64,000 bases of DNA, from NCBI GenBank assembly GCA_013368375.1, contig JAACJP010000003.1:434001-498000 (forward strand), in the 5' to 3' direction. The notes beneath the pieces were generated by a model. That model saw only the letters and a program-made list of their open reading frames with translations. It searched no databases and was not told where the DNA came from. Made by a program: the position numbers and the translations under genes. The DNA is from Tricholomella constricta. Taxonomy: Eukaryota; Basidiomycota; Agaricomycetes; Agaricales; Lyophyllaceae. This document shows positions 11,296 through 22,806 of the stretch, in pieces; the first letter of the stretch is position 1; each line of letters opens with the position of its first letter.

Positions 11296-12510
11296 CTATG
11301 AAGGGTTCAGCAGGCGGTTTGCCATTTCGAATCCAAGGAAAGTCGCGCCATTCGCGAACGGTGATCTGGTAGGGAAGCAGTGAGCAGCTAGCTCCGACAG
11401 TATCGAGTGTTTAAAATACCGAATAAGAGTTGGTCCAAGCCCTCGCGTAAAGGCACCGATGCCTTCTGTACGCCAAACTTTACGAACACAGTCGAGGGTA
11501 GAGGTATACTTTTGACCAGTCGAGGCAGAGAACCCATCCGTCTGCATTCTCGACTTGATCATGTCTATGGGGTATATGACTGCCCAAAGCTGACGAGAAA
11601 TGAGAAATGTATTCACATGATTTCGGACCTTGTACTCACTGCATAGCCTGCTGTGGCTCCATACAACACAGCGTTCAGCGGGTTGATCTGGTCCCTTCGT
11701 ATTCCCTTCCTCGCCATCTGCCACTGCACTATTTTCTCGTATGTCATGAAATAGATACCATAACCAGTCGCTTCTCGGAGCAAAGTGACTGCCTGGCCCT
11801 TATAGATACCGGCAACGCCATGTCCAGAGTATATTTTCCTAATGGCATCCCAAGGGCCAGCATATGTGGGGTTGGTGTTCGACTGCGTTTGCAATCCTGG
11901 GACATGTAATAAGCAGTTACCAACAGAACCTTACGGAACTTCAGGCTCACGGATGCGGATATGCTCCACCGGCCCTGAGACAACACCGTTAGCAAGACCC
12001 GCGAAAACACCGGCCGTGAAAAGTTGGCTGCTAGTAAGAACGCCTCCGTTCAAACCACCGGCTCCGTTTAGTCTGTTCTGGTTCGCAAAATACCGTTTCG
12101 TCCATTCGAGCGCGCCGAATTGAATCGAGACACAGACACCGATTCCGAGAAGTGGTGTCAATGTTCCCTGAAATAAATTCAGCACATTTGTGTCGATGTG
12201 GTTGGAGTGCCTTCACCTTGTAAAATGCGAGAGGTCCTTCGTTCTTCAAGATACCACCGGCACAGTCCATCATGCCTTTGTACGTGCCCTTGGGAGCAGT
12301 TTGCATCCGCTGAGTAGAATTCCGGGGATAGGTTTGCATTGTTAACCTCGAAGATCATATAACATACCACTTTGACAATATCAAAAGGCTGCCCCACAAG
12401 GACCTGAGGGGTGTTCAATCGCGTGAGCCATTTTAAGCCGGGGAGAGAGGGCGGACCTGTGCAATCCCTCCAGCGGTCCCAGCCGTCAGATCTGTCACCG
12501 TTTTCGACAT
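11296..12510 (-). CDS. Mitochondrial carrier, YMC1-like
   Basis: Seven exons (12510-12457, 12403-12368, 12309-12217, 12167-11951, 11896-11640, 11589-11420, 11365-11296) sum to 298 codons plus stop, the normal length of SLC25 carriers. Start MSKTVTDLTAGTAGGIAQ. The three repeats carry PFDIVK, PVEHIRIR and PIDMIK (PxD/ExxK/R). The phrases GVCVSIQFGALEWTKRYF, LREATGYGIYFMTYE and FANGATFLGFEMANRLL are typical of the YMC1/YMC2 branch (amino-acid related inner-membrane carrier, close to carnitine carriers), but substrate cannot be read from sequence. The second repeat has Glu in place of Asp (PVEH), which is usual in this branch. Divergent from the zinc-finger gene. A complete, ordinary gene. Confidence 0.9.
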
Positions 12511-12712
12511 CAACCGCCAAGTGTGGTTTAGGAAAAGGGGAAACTACGACTACAGAGCAATTGAGGATCGGGCATAATTATATGAATTGAACTGAAAAAT
12601 GGAATGACCAAACCTGTGCAAATGCTGTAGATAAGATAAAAAGTTTTTTTTTTTAACGGCTGTGGCGGTGCCGGAAATTACTATTTTTTGTCTCCTTTGC
12701 ATCAATTAACGT
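12511..12712. promoter_or_regulatory. Divergent promoter between carrier and zinc-finger genes
   Basis: Two hundred and two base pairs separate the two ATGs. A T-run of about 12 at 12643-12654 and pyrimidine-rich sequence lie just upstream of the + strand gene, as is common in basidiomycete promoters. Function is inferred from position. Confidence 0.5.
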
Positions 12713-14653
12713 ATGGCTCAGCCCCAGCCGGACGCCCCGCTTCTCCCCGTGAGCAACCAAGAGGAGGAGGAGGAGGAGGAGGAGGAGGATGAGTGGGACG
12801 AAGACGACTATGATGAAGGCGAGGACGACGACATCGACGCAGAGGCAGAGGAGATAGCCCGACGCTTGGGGGAAGAACTATGGGCGGACCTCAGTAAGGC
12901 AACTGCTGGTCAAATCATTGGTGTTGCGCCCGCACCCGCCGCTGGGTCTTCTCCACAACCGGACACCACCTTGTTCGCCACATCCAACTCGTCTCGCAAG
13001 GGTGATGCTGCGATCCTTACAATGAAAGCAATACTGACTGTTGTCGAAAACGATCCTCCTGCCCGTCATGCTCTCGCTTCTGCCATCGTCCCCAGTTCGA
13101 ACGACGACAACGTTTTGGACACTCTAAAGCGACTCGTTGCATCCGGAGGAGTTTCCAAGGCCACCGCTGTCTCCTTGAGTCCAATTCTAGTGTCCCTAGC
13201 GAGCTCAGACATTCTTTTTGGCAACTTGCGCCACTCCAATGCGTCTTCAATTCAACTTGTCAAAGGCAAACGCAAACGAGAGGAAGTGGACGATGGCCTC
13301 AACCCGCACGACCCTCAAGCATTTAAACGTCCCTACATCCCCGAGTCCGGCCTAGAGAATCAAGTCAACGAAGCAGTGCGCGTCATTACTCAAGCTTTAG
13401 TATCTTCCCCTGCCCAGCCTCTTGATTCAAATCTTGTCTCCTCTATTCGTCTGCAGCTGCATCAGGTATTCCTGTTTGCTGTGACGTCTTCAGCGGGCGG
13501 TGGGCGCGATATGCACGCCCTCCAAGAAATTAGCGGCCTTATACAAGTCATTGGTGTCCTCAGTGGGATTCAGATTGGGCAAACTCCAGATTCGCACTCC
13601 CAACACACCCATTTCCCAAACCCCTCATATCCCTGGCTCCCTGCTCAGCCCCCTGCATCTTCGACGGACATTGGGACGGCCGTCTACCCCTGTCACATAG
13701 CAGGCTGCAAGAAGATGTTTTCGCGCTTATACAGCCTCCGCGCCCATCAACGTGTCCATGCCATACACCGACCTTTCCGTTGCAGTACCTGCCCCGCATC
13801 TTTTGCACGAAATCACGATCTCAAACGACACATCAAATTGCACGACAAAAAGGCGTGGAAATGCGCCGGCTGTCTCAAAGTCTTCTCACGGCGCGACGCG
13901 ATCAAACGACATAAGACCGGTAGAAAAATTCGGGGCCCCAGAAGCGAAGCCTGTATAACTGCTGAGGTGATGGAAGTGGAGCTTGACCAGGATGAGGGTG
14001 AAGACTCGATGAGGGAGGAACGAAATGCAAAGTTGTGGAGTGGTATCGCTAATTCTCAAGCTGATGCAGCCGTTGCGCAACCACTGTCACATGGATACCA
14101 TGATCCCACTCATATGGAGGAAGGGGAGGTCCAGTTTGGCACCATTTCTGCGATGCAATCATCCGTTTTGAGCTTACATGGGCTTCTGCAAGCCCATGTC
14201 GGCGGTGCCTTAGGTACCCCTATGGAACGACCCATCTCGCCGCCTATGGATCCGACAGCAGGACAGGCTACCCTGGCCAGCGTCATTGCACGCGCACAGC
14301 TGCAAAATATGCCAACGAAGACGGTATCCCCGGCTGCTGGTGTTGATCTCACTAATGCAGCTCCTTATCACCCCGTATTCAATGAATCGTTGTCACAAGA
14401 CCAAGCCTCTGCTTATACTACGATTACGGTTGGATCAAGCAAGGACTCTGCGATACCCATCTCTTCACTATCCATGTATGGTCTTTCGGACGAGCAAACG
14501 AAGATGCTCGAAGAAGCCATCGCCAGTGCGGCATCTGCTGCCCAAGCGCAGGCTGAAGCAGAAGCTGCGCTGGAGGAGGAAGAAGAAGACGAGGATGATT
14601 TAGACGACGAGGAAGATGAAAGCGAAGGTCACGTCGATACGATGCAATCCTAA
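12713..14653 (+). CDS. C2H2 zinc-finger protein, probable transcription factor
   Basis: Intronless, 646 codons. The N-terminus is strongly acidic (about residues 17-48, nine consecutive Glu then Asp/Glu repeats) and the C-terminus is again acidic. Near residue 325 begin three tandem fingers: YPCHIAGC...LRAHQRVH, FRCSTC...LKRHIKLH, and WKCAGC...IKRHKTGRK, the last degenerate because a Cys several residues on replaces the final His. A Ser/Pro/Gln-rich region follows. The layout indicates a nuclear DNA-binding regulator with acidic activation-like tails; the target is unknown. The GAG-rich tract at 12760-12790 is a simple repeat likely to vary in length between strains. Confidence 0.85.
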   Translation: MAQPQPDAPLLPVSNQEEEEEEEEEDEWDEDDYDEGEDDDIDAEAEEIARRLGEELWADLSKATAGQIIGVAPAPAAGSSPQPDTTLFATSNSSRKGDAAILTMKAILTVVENDPPARHALASAIVPSSNDDNVLDTLKRLVASGGVSKATAVSLSPILVSLASSDILFGNLRHSNASSIQLVKGKRKREEVDDGLNPHDPQAFKRPYIPESGLENQVNEAVRVITQALVSSPAQPLDSNLVSSIRLQLHQVFLFAVTSSAGGGRDMHALQEISGLIQVIGVLSGIQIGQTPDSHSQHTHFPNPSYPWLPAQPPASSTDIGTAVYPCHIAGCKKMFSRLYSLRAHQRVHAIHRPFRCSTCPASFARNHDLKRHIKLHDKKAWKCAGCLKVFSRRDAIKRHKTGRKIRGPRSEACITAEVMEVELDQDEGEDSMREERNAKLWSGIANSQADAAVAQPLSHGYHDPTHMEEGEVQFGTISAMQSSVLSLHGLLQAHVGGALGTPMERPISPPMDPTAGQATLASVIARAQLQNMPTKTVSPAAGVDLTNAAPYHPVFNESLSQDQASAYTTITVGSSKDSAIPISSLSMYGLSDEQTKMLEEAIASAASAAQAQAEAEAALEEEEEDEDDLDDEEDESEGHVDTMQS

Positions 14654-16162
14654 GTGACAAACATACAAATGGTGATAAATTACAACATGTGCGCACCCAG
14701 TCCTTTTCTAATTATTACAACATTGTTGAGCTAATAAATAGACCACCAGTGGCCGCCCATCAACTCTCAGACTCCACCGTACATGCAGCGGGGGGAGGTT
14801 TCTATCCCCTGGGTAAGAAATGTTGGCGAGATCGTTGGAAGCCTGCGGGTTTGACTCTGTCACCTCGACGAAGTTTAAAGAGGCCTTAGAGTGCTCACCC
14901 TTCAGTTTCGGGTTACATCTTCGATTTTGAATTGTGCCGCGGACGCGCAGCGTATCGCAGCCGGACGCTGGCGTCAATTCTTCTCCATGTCTCCTGGCTC
15001 TCCATTGATTCGCGTTTCCAGGCGTCAGCGATAGCCTGCGCGGGTGACGGGATGGGACTTGGCGCGCGTGGAGAAGGCTGCTTCCGACTCGGAGCACTGC
15101 GCAGTGGCGGTGAATCGGGACTCATCTGTGAAGAAATTGAACCATACATGCTTAGAGACAGGGAAGGATTTCAAGTAAATTGAGCGTACAGCGGTCGTGA
15201 GGGTTTCGTGGATGATGGCAGATATCTAGTATGTCCATTTTTATATTGACCTGACGAGGAAGGGGCGAGGCAGGACACATATGCGTGGATATCTCAAACA
15301 GACGGTCAATTCTAGGGGTCAATCATTCTCGCAACTCCCGGACGCCAGGATGGAACAAAGGGAGACCTAAATCAAGAAGGTTGAAGGGGCGTGTACACAA
15401 GATCGGAACATGCCGTTCTGGCGGAGAACTTTGTCCTTGTCCACAACGAGGCGGCCACCTTGCGAAAGTTCTGGCGACTCTATCCCAGAGGATGTGGGCC
15501 ATCTCGGGTGGAGGCGTGTGAACAGCGAGTGAGAAGTAACAGCTTTCTGACACAAAACCTGGTCGCAAACCCAGGCTAGCCTATACGAGCGTTTTTTAGC
15601 TTCAACGACGACCGCATTTTATCCTGCGCGTGTAAATCGCCTGGCGTACAATCGTCGACGCTGATGTAACGGTGTCTCAGCAAGGCTCACACTAGTAATC
15701 CGAGAGCCACAGGAACTGGACATCAAGGGAGTCCGGAGGGTCTGAATATACGAATGTCTGCTGAACTCTTCAAGTCTTCGTGTACGCGCGGTTGAGACGG
15801 GGCAACATCCTCGGCTCGAACTTGAGAAGCTCTAACTCTCACCATACAACGCCGATCACTGTTCCGAGCCTTATATGCACCCTGAACCAAACCACCCCGG
15901 ACCAGGGTACAGTTCACCGATGGCTGTTATGAGTTTTGGAAACAAGAGGCACGATAGCCAATCATATAAGGATCCAGCTGAAAAAGTAGTGCAGCACGAT
16001 CATCAATATCCAGTGCTTCGCGGGTAACGAGAATCCATCGCAAGCAGACGATGACGACGTCACCGTCGCTGAAGGCTGAGGTAATGGCTTGGTAGCCCGT
16101 GGGGCGCCATTGATAACACCATTGACTGGTCAACAGAAGAACCTTCAGCAACTTAGCCTGAA
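14654..16162. other. Intergenic region between convergent genes
   Basis: The zinc-finger gene (+) and chitinase (-) end towards each other here. A 78-codon reverse frame (14913-15149) starting MYGSISSQMSPDSPPLRS is Ser/Pro-rich and could be a small gene or exon, but nothing confirms it. No repeat or RNA gene recognised. Confidence 0.4.
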
Positions 16163-17636
16163 TTACCAGGCAACAAACTCACGGATCGCATCTATCAAAA
16201 GGTTTTGATAATCACCAGCAGTCTCCCAGACAGCGAAGCCTCTAAGGCCATTTGTCTTGATGAAGTCGCCTTTGGCAGAAAAGGACTGCTTATTGTCATA
16301 CGTGACCATAATCTGGGATTTTGGATCATAGACATAGGGCTTGACAGTTACGATGTCAGATTCGTTAAATCGAACGCAGAAGATGATGCTCACAGTCTCG
16401 CTGCATTCGTCGTAGCGGTACAAAATTCCATCTTTCACTGACCCGTCTACGTTTAAGAAGCCATCCTCTATGAGGCTCCAGAAAGCATAAGACCCTCCAG
16501 GAGATTGGTAGATTCCACAAACGTCCAAACCGCCTTCACCGTTCCATCGATCTCCCATCGGCTTGTTGTTGATATCGTAGGGAGGGTAAGATGCAAGGCT
16601 GGAGTTATCTGGAAGAGCTGCGTTTCTGGGAACACGATATGAACGGCCGTACATCGGCACTCCGAGCACAATACGATCTTGAGGCATGCCAGCATCTGTC
16701 CACGCCGCCAAGGCTGACTGGGCTGAGCCATACTGACAGGCCAAAGGTGCACAGTTGTCGTTCAAAGGGGAATTAGGACCTGCACCTGTGGATGGATTTG
16801 ACTGGATGTCATAGTTCATTATGACGATGTAATCAAGGACCTCGCCGAACTTCGAGATGTCTACCGACGGAATGCCGGATGCATCGGGGAATGGTCTGAT
16901 GTCGGTTGCGGCAGACAGGACCACCTCAGGACCAAGATTTTGACGAAGTTCCTGGAGAAAGGACAGGAAGTTTGCAGTGTCGTTCGACTTCACGAGATTA
17001 CATCCAATGCCTTGAATGCCAGGATATTCCCAGCTGCATTGCTTAGCAAAGTACGAATGCAAATAAAAGACGGAGACATACTCAAAATCAATGCCATCCA
17101 GACTGTACTTCTTCACCAACCCTGTAACAGACTTCACAAATGCAGTTCGATTTTGAGCAGAACCAACGTTGGCGGAAAACCATCTCGATCCCGTCCATCC
17201 ACCGATCGACAAGCTGGCTTTTACGTTCTAGCAGCCGCATTAATGGCAAGGCTTGAACAGTGGAGTTGACTTACATGCTTGCGTGCAGCAGTCACGAATT
17301 GAGGCAGTAGGATCTGGTCAGAGTCTACGACAGATATTACACTTGGGTCTGGAGTGGTCAAACTACAGGGTCGATGTTTAGCATGGTGTGTTGGACAGGA
17401 AGTGCATATGTAGCTGGGGCTTACGCAAATGCATAACTCATCACCGTATATTTGGACCAGCTGATAGTTGACAATGGTTGGTCGGTAACATGCCAGCCAG
17501 CATACCAAGCGGTTGACACCAAGGAACTACCGAGAGAAGAGTTGTTTACAGTGACTTCGGATTCCGAACGACTGCGTAAGTCGAAACCCGCGACGAAAAC
17601 CGGGCTCAAGAGAAAGTAAAAGGTTAAAAAAAACAT
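16163..17636 (-). CDS. GH18 chitinase
   Basis: Start at 17634-17636 gives MFFLTFYFLLSPVFVAGF, a secretion signal; the in-frame codon three residues earlier is GTG. Exons 17636-17425, 17362-17275, 17227-17082, 17033-16394 and 16339-16163 (introns 47-62 bp) sum to 420 codons plus stop. Motifs: SIGGWTGSRWFS (SxGG), the catalytic DGIDFDWEYPG formed only after splicing of the 48-bp intron 17034-17081, IVIMNYDI, and the late barrel strand GLRGFAVWETAGDY. The final Glu of DxxDxDxE is the proton donor; such enzymes hydrolyse beta-1,4-GlcNAc in chitin. No chitin-binding module is seen. The likely role is wall remodelling or nutrition, with secretion inferred from the signal peptide. Confidence 0.9.
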
Positions 17637-18121
17637 TATAGACACAGGAAATGGCGGGTAAGGAGCGTGAATGGAACAAGATTAGTGAAATGGTTTTGGA
17701 GTCGAGGACATCGATTCGCCCGAAATGGTGCGATACAGGGTGGTACTTGTGAGAGGGTAGCATGATGCACGGTTGCAGTTCTTATAAACATTACTGTCGA
17801 TGTATTTCACATCTGATCGATGATTACCCGTCGTAACCACCTCATTCACACACTCCATCAAAACCTCACACATATCGCTGCAAATCAACCGTTATCTATG
17901 TATGTTTGTGATGAACTACGAACAAGACCACATCTTACAAAGGTGTCCTTGACGAAACGGACGGCCCAATGCCTAGAGTCGACTCAACCGTTGGCCCCGT
18001 CAGACAAGGTTCGCGTTTTGCCCACTTCTGCCAAGTACGGCGATAGCCAGGGCAGGCGGGCACGAGAGTCCAGTTCGTAGCGGAAGATCCAAAGGAAATG
18101 GCAGGTTCATCACCGCCACAA

Positions 18122-19431
18122 TTAGCTCTCCCGCTTACATCCTCCGGGTAATAGGAAACGAAACCGTTCCGCATTGTCGATCAGGAATCGCGGTAGTCCG
18201 ACTGCTGAAGTTAACCTGGGATGTCCGTTAGAACGATGACATACAGTGCTGCGTCAGTCTTACGGGTCTAAGCTCATCTGGGATAGTAGGTCCTTATACT
18301 GAGATGATTGGTCACTTCTTTTGGTTCTCGTCAACTTCGATAAACACGTACACTGTATACTTCTGGCAGCATTCCAAAAATGTCTTTGCCACGGCAAATG
18401 GTTTCTTGTATTCTCCGTGGGTCAAGGAGTTTCATGTTTCCGCCGATGCGATCCGAGTGCGAAAATCCTTTCATCTTGACTATATATTCCGGAATGGTTC
18501 TGAAGCAGTAACTGCAGTGCCAGCCCGCGTCTGCCAAAATACGGTCTCCACTTTTCGAATGTCGATAGTAAACATTGGGGCGCCAGAAGTGCACACTGGC
18601 GCGCCAGCTTGACATATCTAACTGCCATTCGAAGCTACGAAGACAACGTTATTGTCAGAAGACGTTTCTTGCAACAATGTGGGAGAGCTCACCTGTAAAG
18701 AAAATTGCGGAGCTGAAGATGAATAGATTCACCATATTCGCAGGCTCTGAGAAGATCGATCGAATGCTTAGAGGGAATCTCGTCGATGTCCGACATTATG
18801 ACAAGACTTGCAGTACCGGAGGGGAGCGCACGAATGTAATTGCGGAGCAACAAGGTCATGGCGTCACGCGTGGCAGCCTCGACATCCCAAGCAGACTGTC
18901 CTGGTCGGAGCGGATAACCAGGCAGGCTAAATTCCATTTTAGCTTCGACCAGGGTACAACTTAGGTGGCAGCTTACAAGTTGTAGACTATCTTCTCCTTA
19001 AACTTGAAAAACCTTTCCCTGTTCTTCGCAAAATACGTCTCCTTCGGCAGTCCAGTAAACGTTGTATTGGATTCGATGATGAAAAAATTGTCGACGACGG
19101 AGTCCAGCTCATTCATTCGAATCTCAAGTAGATCAAGTTCGCTGCTCATGAGAACAGCGTCGAAGATTTTGATTTTAACCTTTCCTGCCCGTTCCTTCCA
19201 ACCGTGAAGCTGACAAGCATGGGAGTCCATGTGCATGCCCTCAGCGTAATAATGGGGTATAACTTCCGTAGGACCGTCAGCAGCGTCCCATAATGGCCTC
19301 GTCGCGTAAGAGAAGGCGTTCTTGATCTGGTACTGATTGGAGATGATGAAGTGGAGCAAAGCAATAGTGACCAGGACCAGGGGTATTAAGATGATTCTGA
19401 ATTTGAGAGGTCGTCGCAAAAGAGAGGCCAT
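18122..19431 (-). CDS. GT17 family beta-1,4-N-acetylglucosaminyltransferase-like protein
   Basis: Five exons (19431-18977, 18926-18693, 18634-18361, 18298-18264, 18215-18122; introns 48-62 bp) sum to 363 codons plus stop. The N-terminus has a short Arg-rich cytoplasmic tail and one membrane anchor ([21 protein letters not shown]), typical of a type II Golgi enzyme. Family marks: [47 protein letters not shown], and the metal-binding-like MSDIDEIPS. Animal members add bisecting GlcNAc to N-glycans; fungi carry paralogues of unknown acceptor. The 35-bp fourth exon is unusually small but keeps the frame. Reads as an intact gene. Confidence 0.88.
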
Positions 19432-19652
19432 GGAGGAGGGTATTGAAGTATTAGATATCGCGCAGCAACACCTAATTGATCGTGGTTAGGCTCGTGACCA
19501 ACCGCTATCAGGACTGAGCCTTCTGTTCTGTCCGTTCATCCTCAGTTTCGACCACCACAATACAATCCAATACAACTCTAATCCTATCTGAAATATCATA
19601 CTCGAGCTATATATCGCTTCTAATCCTACCCTGAACCCACAACTTAAAGAAA

Positions 19653-20560
19653 ATGCTGTTTATACCGGGACCACTCCAACCTCCTCCTGTCTCAGATAAA
19701 CGTGCCGACTCTCCCCCTCCCTTCTTCGACCCGTCCACCCGCCCCTTCACCGGGCAGGAGCTCACCGTGTCTGGGCTTGACCATACCGGCCCCCAATCAG
19801 CCATTGACCATTTAAAAAGGATTGTCGCTGACCTCACTGAGCGCGGCCAGGATCTTCCGGACTTAGAGATCACCCCTGGATCGTACCGCACTGCTCAGGA
19901 CCACCTTGACTATGCGACGGTTTCACTTACGGGGCCCCTCAAGGCCTCTCCTCACCCAGATGTCCTGGAGTTTGTGCGCAGGACCCTAGACAACGTCAAC
20001 GGCATCACGGCCCTTTGGCACATTCACCATGGACCGGATAAAAGTCGCCAGCTTGCCTTCACCTAAGGCAAACAGGACGCCTCTTCCCTCAAAGATAAAC
20101 TTGATGGCATATTCCGCCACCAACACCACAAAGTACAAGCCACCACCATTGCCAGGACCGGGGCTCGGGTCACCTACACCTTTGTACACCGCAACTCGGT
20201 TGATGCAATCATCGCCAACAAGCCCGTGCTCGAAAACAGACCTGAAGGTGGCACAATTACTCTCACTCCCGTCGTGCCCTGCTACATCTAACCCCTTTAT
20301 GGTCTCGTAACGTTGGTGGTTACCCGCAGGCACAGGTCATTATTGACTCTTACATTAGGTTGAAGTACGGTACCGATGCCTGGCGGAGCAGCTGACTTGA
20401 ACTTGACAGAACGGTATACACTGTTATATTTTGTGACTTTAACATCACCACCTCCTTCCTTACAGATCCTTTCGAGGCCTTTCTGGACATCAACGAGGCA
20501 TTCAGGCCAAACAAGCCGGACTACCTTTACAACCTCAACACTACCAGGTGTTCCATGGTA
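19653..20560 (+). pseudogene. Unidentified coding relic
   Basis: An ATG at 19653 opens 137 codons (MLFIPGPLQPPPVSDKRAD...) to a TAA, after which the same frame continues protein-like (GKQDASSLKDKLDGIF...IARTGARVTYTFVHRNSVDAI...VVPCYI) to another stop. A shifted frame then gives a further coherent stretch (VYTVIFCDFNITTSFLTDPFEAFL..NKPDYLYNLN). The pieces look like one decayed protein with at least two stops and a frameshift. I do not recognise the family; position beside a gag relic suggests the first ORF of a retroelement, which is a guess. Confidence 0.45.
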
Positions 20561-22025
20561 GGGAAGGCGAATATTTCTTGTGGAGGCTAAATGTATGTAG
20601 ATTGTGCAATTTTTGGAGGAGGGTAATAAGTTTTACTCTGTCAAAGACTTCTTTCCGTGCGCGCAATGTGTTGAGTTCTTGCTCCAGTATGACCATGCGA
20701 TCCTCGATTTTCAAATTGTGGTTGGTGACGTCGTTGAATTGTAGTATTTCTAGCATCATGCTGTCGGTCGGGTTCGCGTTGGCCGACAGCTGTCCTGTTG
20801 CTAATTGATTGGGGTTACGTCTGTGCCACTCGTCAATCTTGTCTTTTATGTATGTGCCTGGTGTCCCAGGCGGTATGAGCGCACCGCTCAGTAGTCCTAT
20901 TTTGTTGGCTTCGGTTTGTCAGCGGCAGTGCCCTTCGGCCATGTATTGTTGACATATAGGACAGTTGGGGATGTAATATCCGTCGCCACCACAAAAGTGA
21001 CAGTTGTCGTGAGGTACCCGGTTTGGCCGATTACCGTCGCTCCCTGTAGTGTGTTCTAACCAGTGGATATGTTGTTCTAGGAGGTGGATCTTCTTGTAGA
21101 GCTCTTCCAGTTTGAGGGGCTGGCCCGTAGTTGGCGACTTGGTCGCGTCCGCTAACAACCCGCTTGTCGTGATCGTAATCTGTGGTGGCGCACGCACATG
21201 CTCTTCTTGTCGTCCGATGGCACTTGTTCCGTGGAAAATGTGTTCGGCTGCTGCGCGGATGGTTTCGGTGGCGTATGGATTATCGGGGTGGTGGTTCAGG
21301 TTTAGGATTTCGAGTCTGCGATGGATTTTTGACCATAAGTCGGACTGGAATGTGCGGCGAAATCGGCGGTCGCGCTTGTTTCTCGAAAGTCGGTCTTTGC
21401 TGACAAGGAATTGAGTGATAGGAAGGAACCATCGGTAATATTCTCCGAGATCGCTATTGGATTGGATCCCTAGTTGGTGTCGTTCTCTGATCAAATGGTC
21501 GAGATCGGCCATCGAGTACTTTCTTTCTTCGCTAGCTCCTGGGTAAAGTGCCATTATTGCTTTTCGCCAGTCGTCGTGTGCGCCGTTGGCGAACTCGTCA
21601 AGTTGCTCCCATAGATTGGCAGTATCGATATTGGTGTATCGCATGGTGTGCATCTTCTTTTCTCGTTCATCTACAATGTTACATTCAGTGAAGAGGTTAT
21701 CCAAGTCTGAGAAATACCGCCGTAGTTCACGCGCGCGTTCGGGTGAGAACATCGGTGCCGAACTTTGTCTGCATGCGGGCATTGGTTTTATAATGATCAG
21801 TGGTTGTGTCATAATAGATGGTGTTGGTTTCTGAAGAGGGGACAGAGAGGGGGAATATGACGGCGAGGAAGAATCTGAGGTTTCCGTAGTCGTAGGCAAT
21901 AAGGGACTGAGTCTAAATTCAACTCCTTGATCGGTAGTAGGGGGTTCCGACGCGAAGAGGTCGAAGTCTGGGTTGGTTCGGGCAGTTGGTTCGTGAGACG
22001 GTGTTCGGTTGGTCGGGGTAGGCAA
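20541..22025 (-). pseudogene. Gag relic of family D Gypsy-like element
   Basis: A frame of about 368 codons (to the TGA at 20919-20921) carries a Gag-like helical core (RRYFSDLDNLFTECNIVDEREKKMHTMRYTNIDTANLWEQL...) and a knuckle-like cluster CHFCGGDGYYIPNCPICQQYMAEGHC near its end. The same frame then continues past that single TGA with EANKIGLLSGALIPPGTPGTYIKDKIDEWHRRNP, a conserved follow-on in mushroom Ty3 Gag proteins, until it breaks up near 20600. Its own LTR (22297-22805) lies just upstream. No pol follows. The N-terminal start is unclear because the ATG-led frame near 22183 is shifted relative to this one. Confidence 0.7.
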
Positions 22026-22296
22026 CGGTAGTTCTGATAAAGGGCTATAGAAGGGGGGCTGAGGTTGTTGTGGATCGCGCGGTGTGGGGTTACGGAGTGA
22101 AAGAGCAGGGAGAGAGATTCTGAGTCGGTGTCAGCCTGTCCAAAGACAGCACAGATTTTGGCACGAAGAGTTCGGGCTCTCATTTCTTGTCAAGTTGCCA
22201 GCGGAATGGTCACCGAGTCGTGGGTTTTTATGAAAAAGTGGAAGAAGGTTGCGTGTTCAGCGGTGGTTTTTAAGACCCTTGCGGTAGGCTCCAGAA

Positions 22297-22805
22297 TGAT
22301 AGGGCTAGAAGGCCTGTAGGTGCTGTGCACAACAACAAAATGACTAACAACTGTAGGGGGCGAGAAGTGTTAAAAGTTCCCAAACACGCGAGTGTGCAGG
22401 GTTGAAAGGGTGGTTTGATGAAGGTAAAGACGATCTGACTTGTAATTAGTCGAATCGACAACGAAGCGACGAATGCAATAGTATGTGATCGTTCCCAGTT
22501 GGAACGGGTCGGCGACGCGACTTTTGGTGTCAGTTGCGCGACAACGAGACAAACGAGGTTAATACGGAGAACTCACGGGTTCGGGCGATGAGTACAAGCT
22601 GACAGAGACGGTGGTTACAAGTTTTACAATGATGGCGACGGTTTGCGATGAGTTTGTACAATGAGAACGGTTCAGAGACGACGGAGACGGCGGATTTTGA
22701 GCTGTTAACTCTGAATATGAGGGAAAATACGGGCTGTAATTCACTGGAGTTTGTATGTACTACATGACAGTGTTTATATGGTAAGGTAAAATTACTGACC
22801 CTTAG
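22297..22805 (-). repeat. Truncated LTR, family D
   Basis: Reverse-complement match to the 3' half of the solo LTR at 3343-4243; its element-side end is the same TGATA/TATCA terminus. Directly inside it on the reverse strand, after 3 nt, stands TGGAGCCTACCGCAAGGG, a plausible primer-binding site because it begins TGG, complementary to a tRNA CCA end; the tRNA is not identified. The other end stops abruptly at Plavaka coding sequence near 22806, so the 5' half was lost in a rearrangement. Confidence 0.7.
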
Positions 22806-22806
22806 T

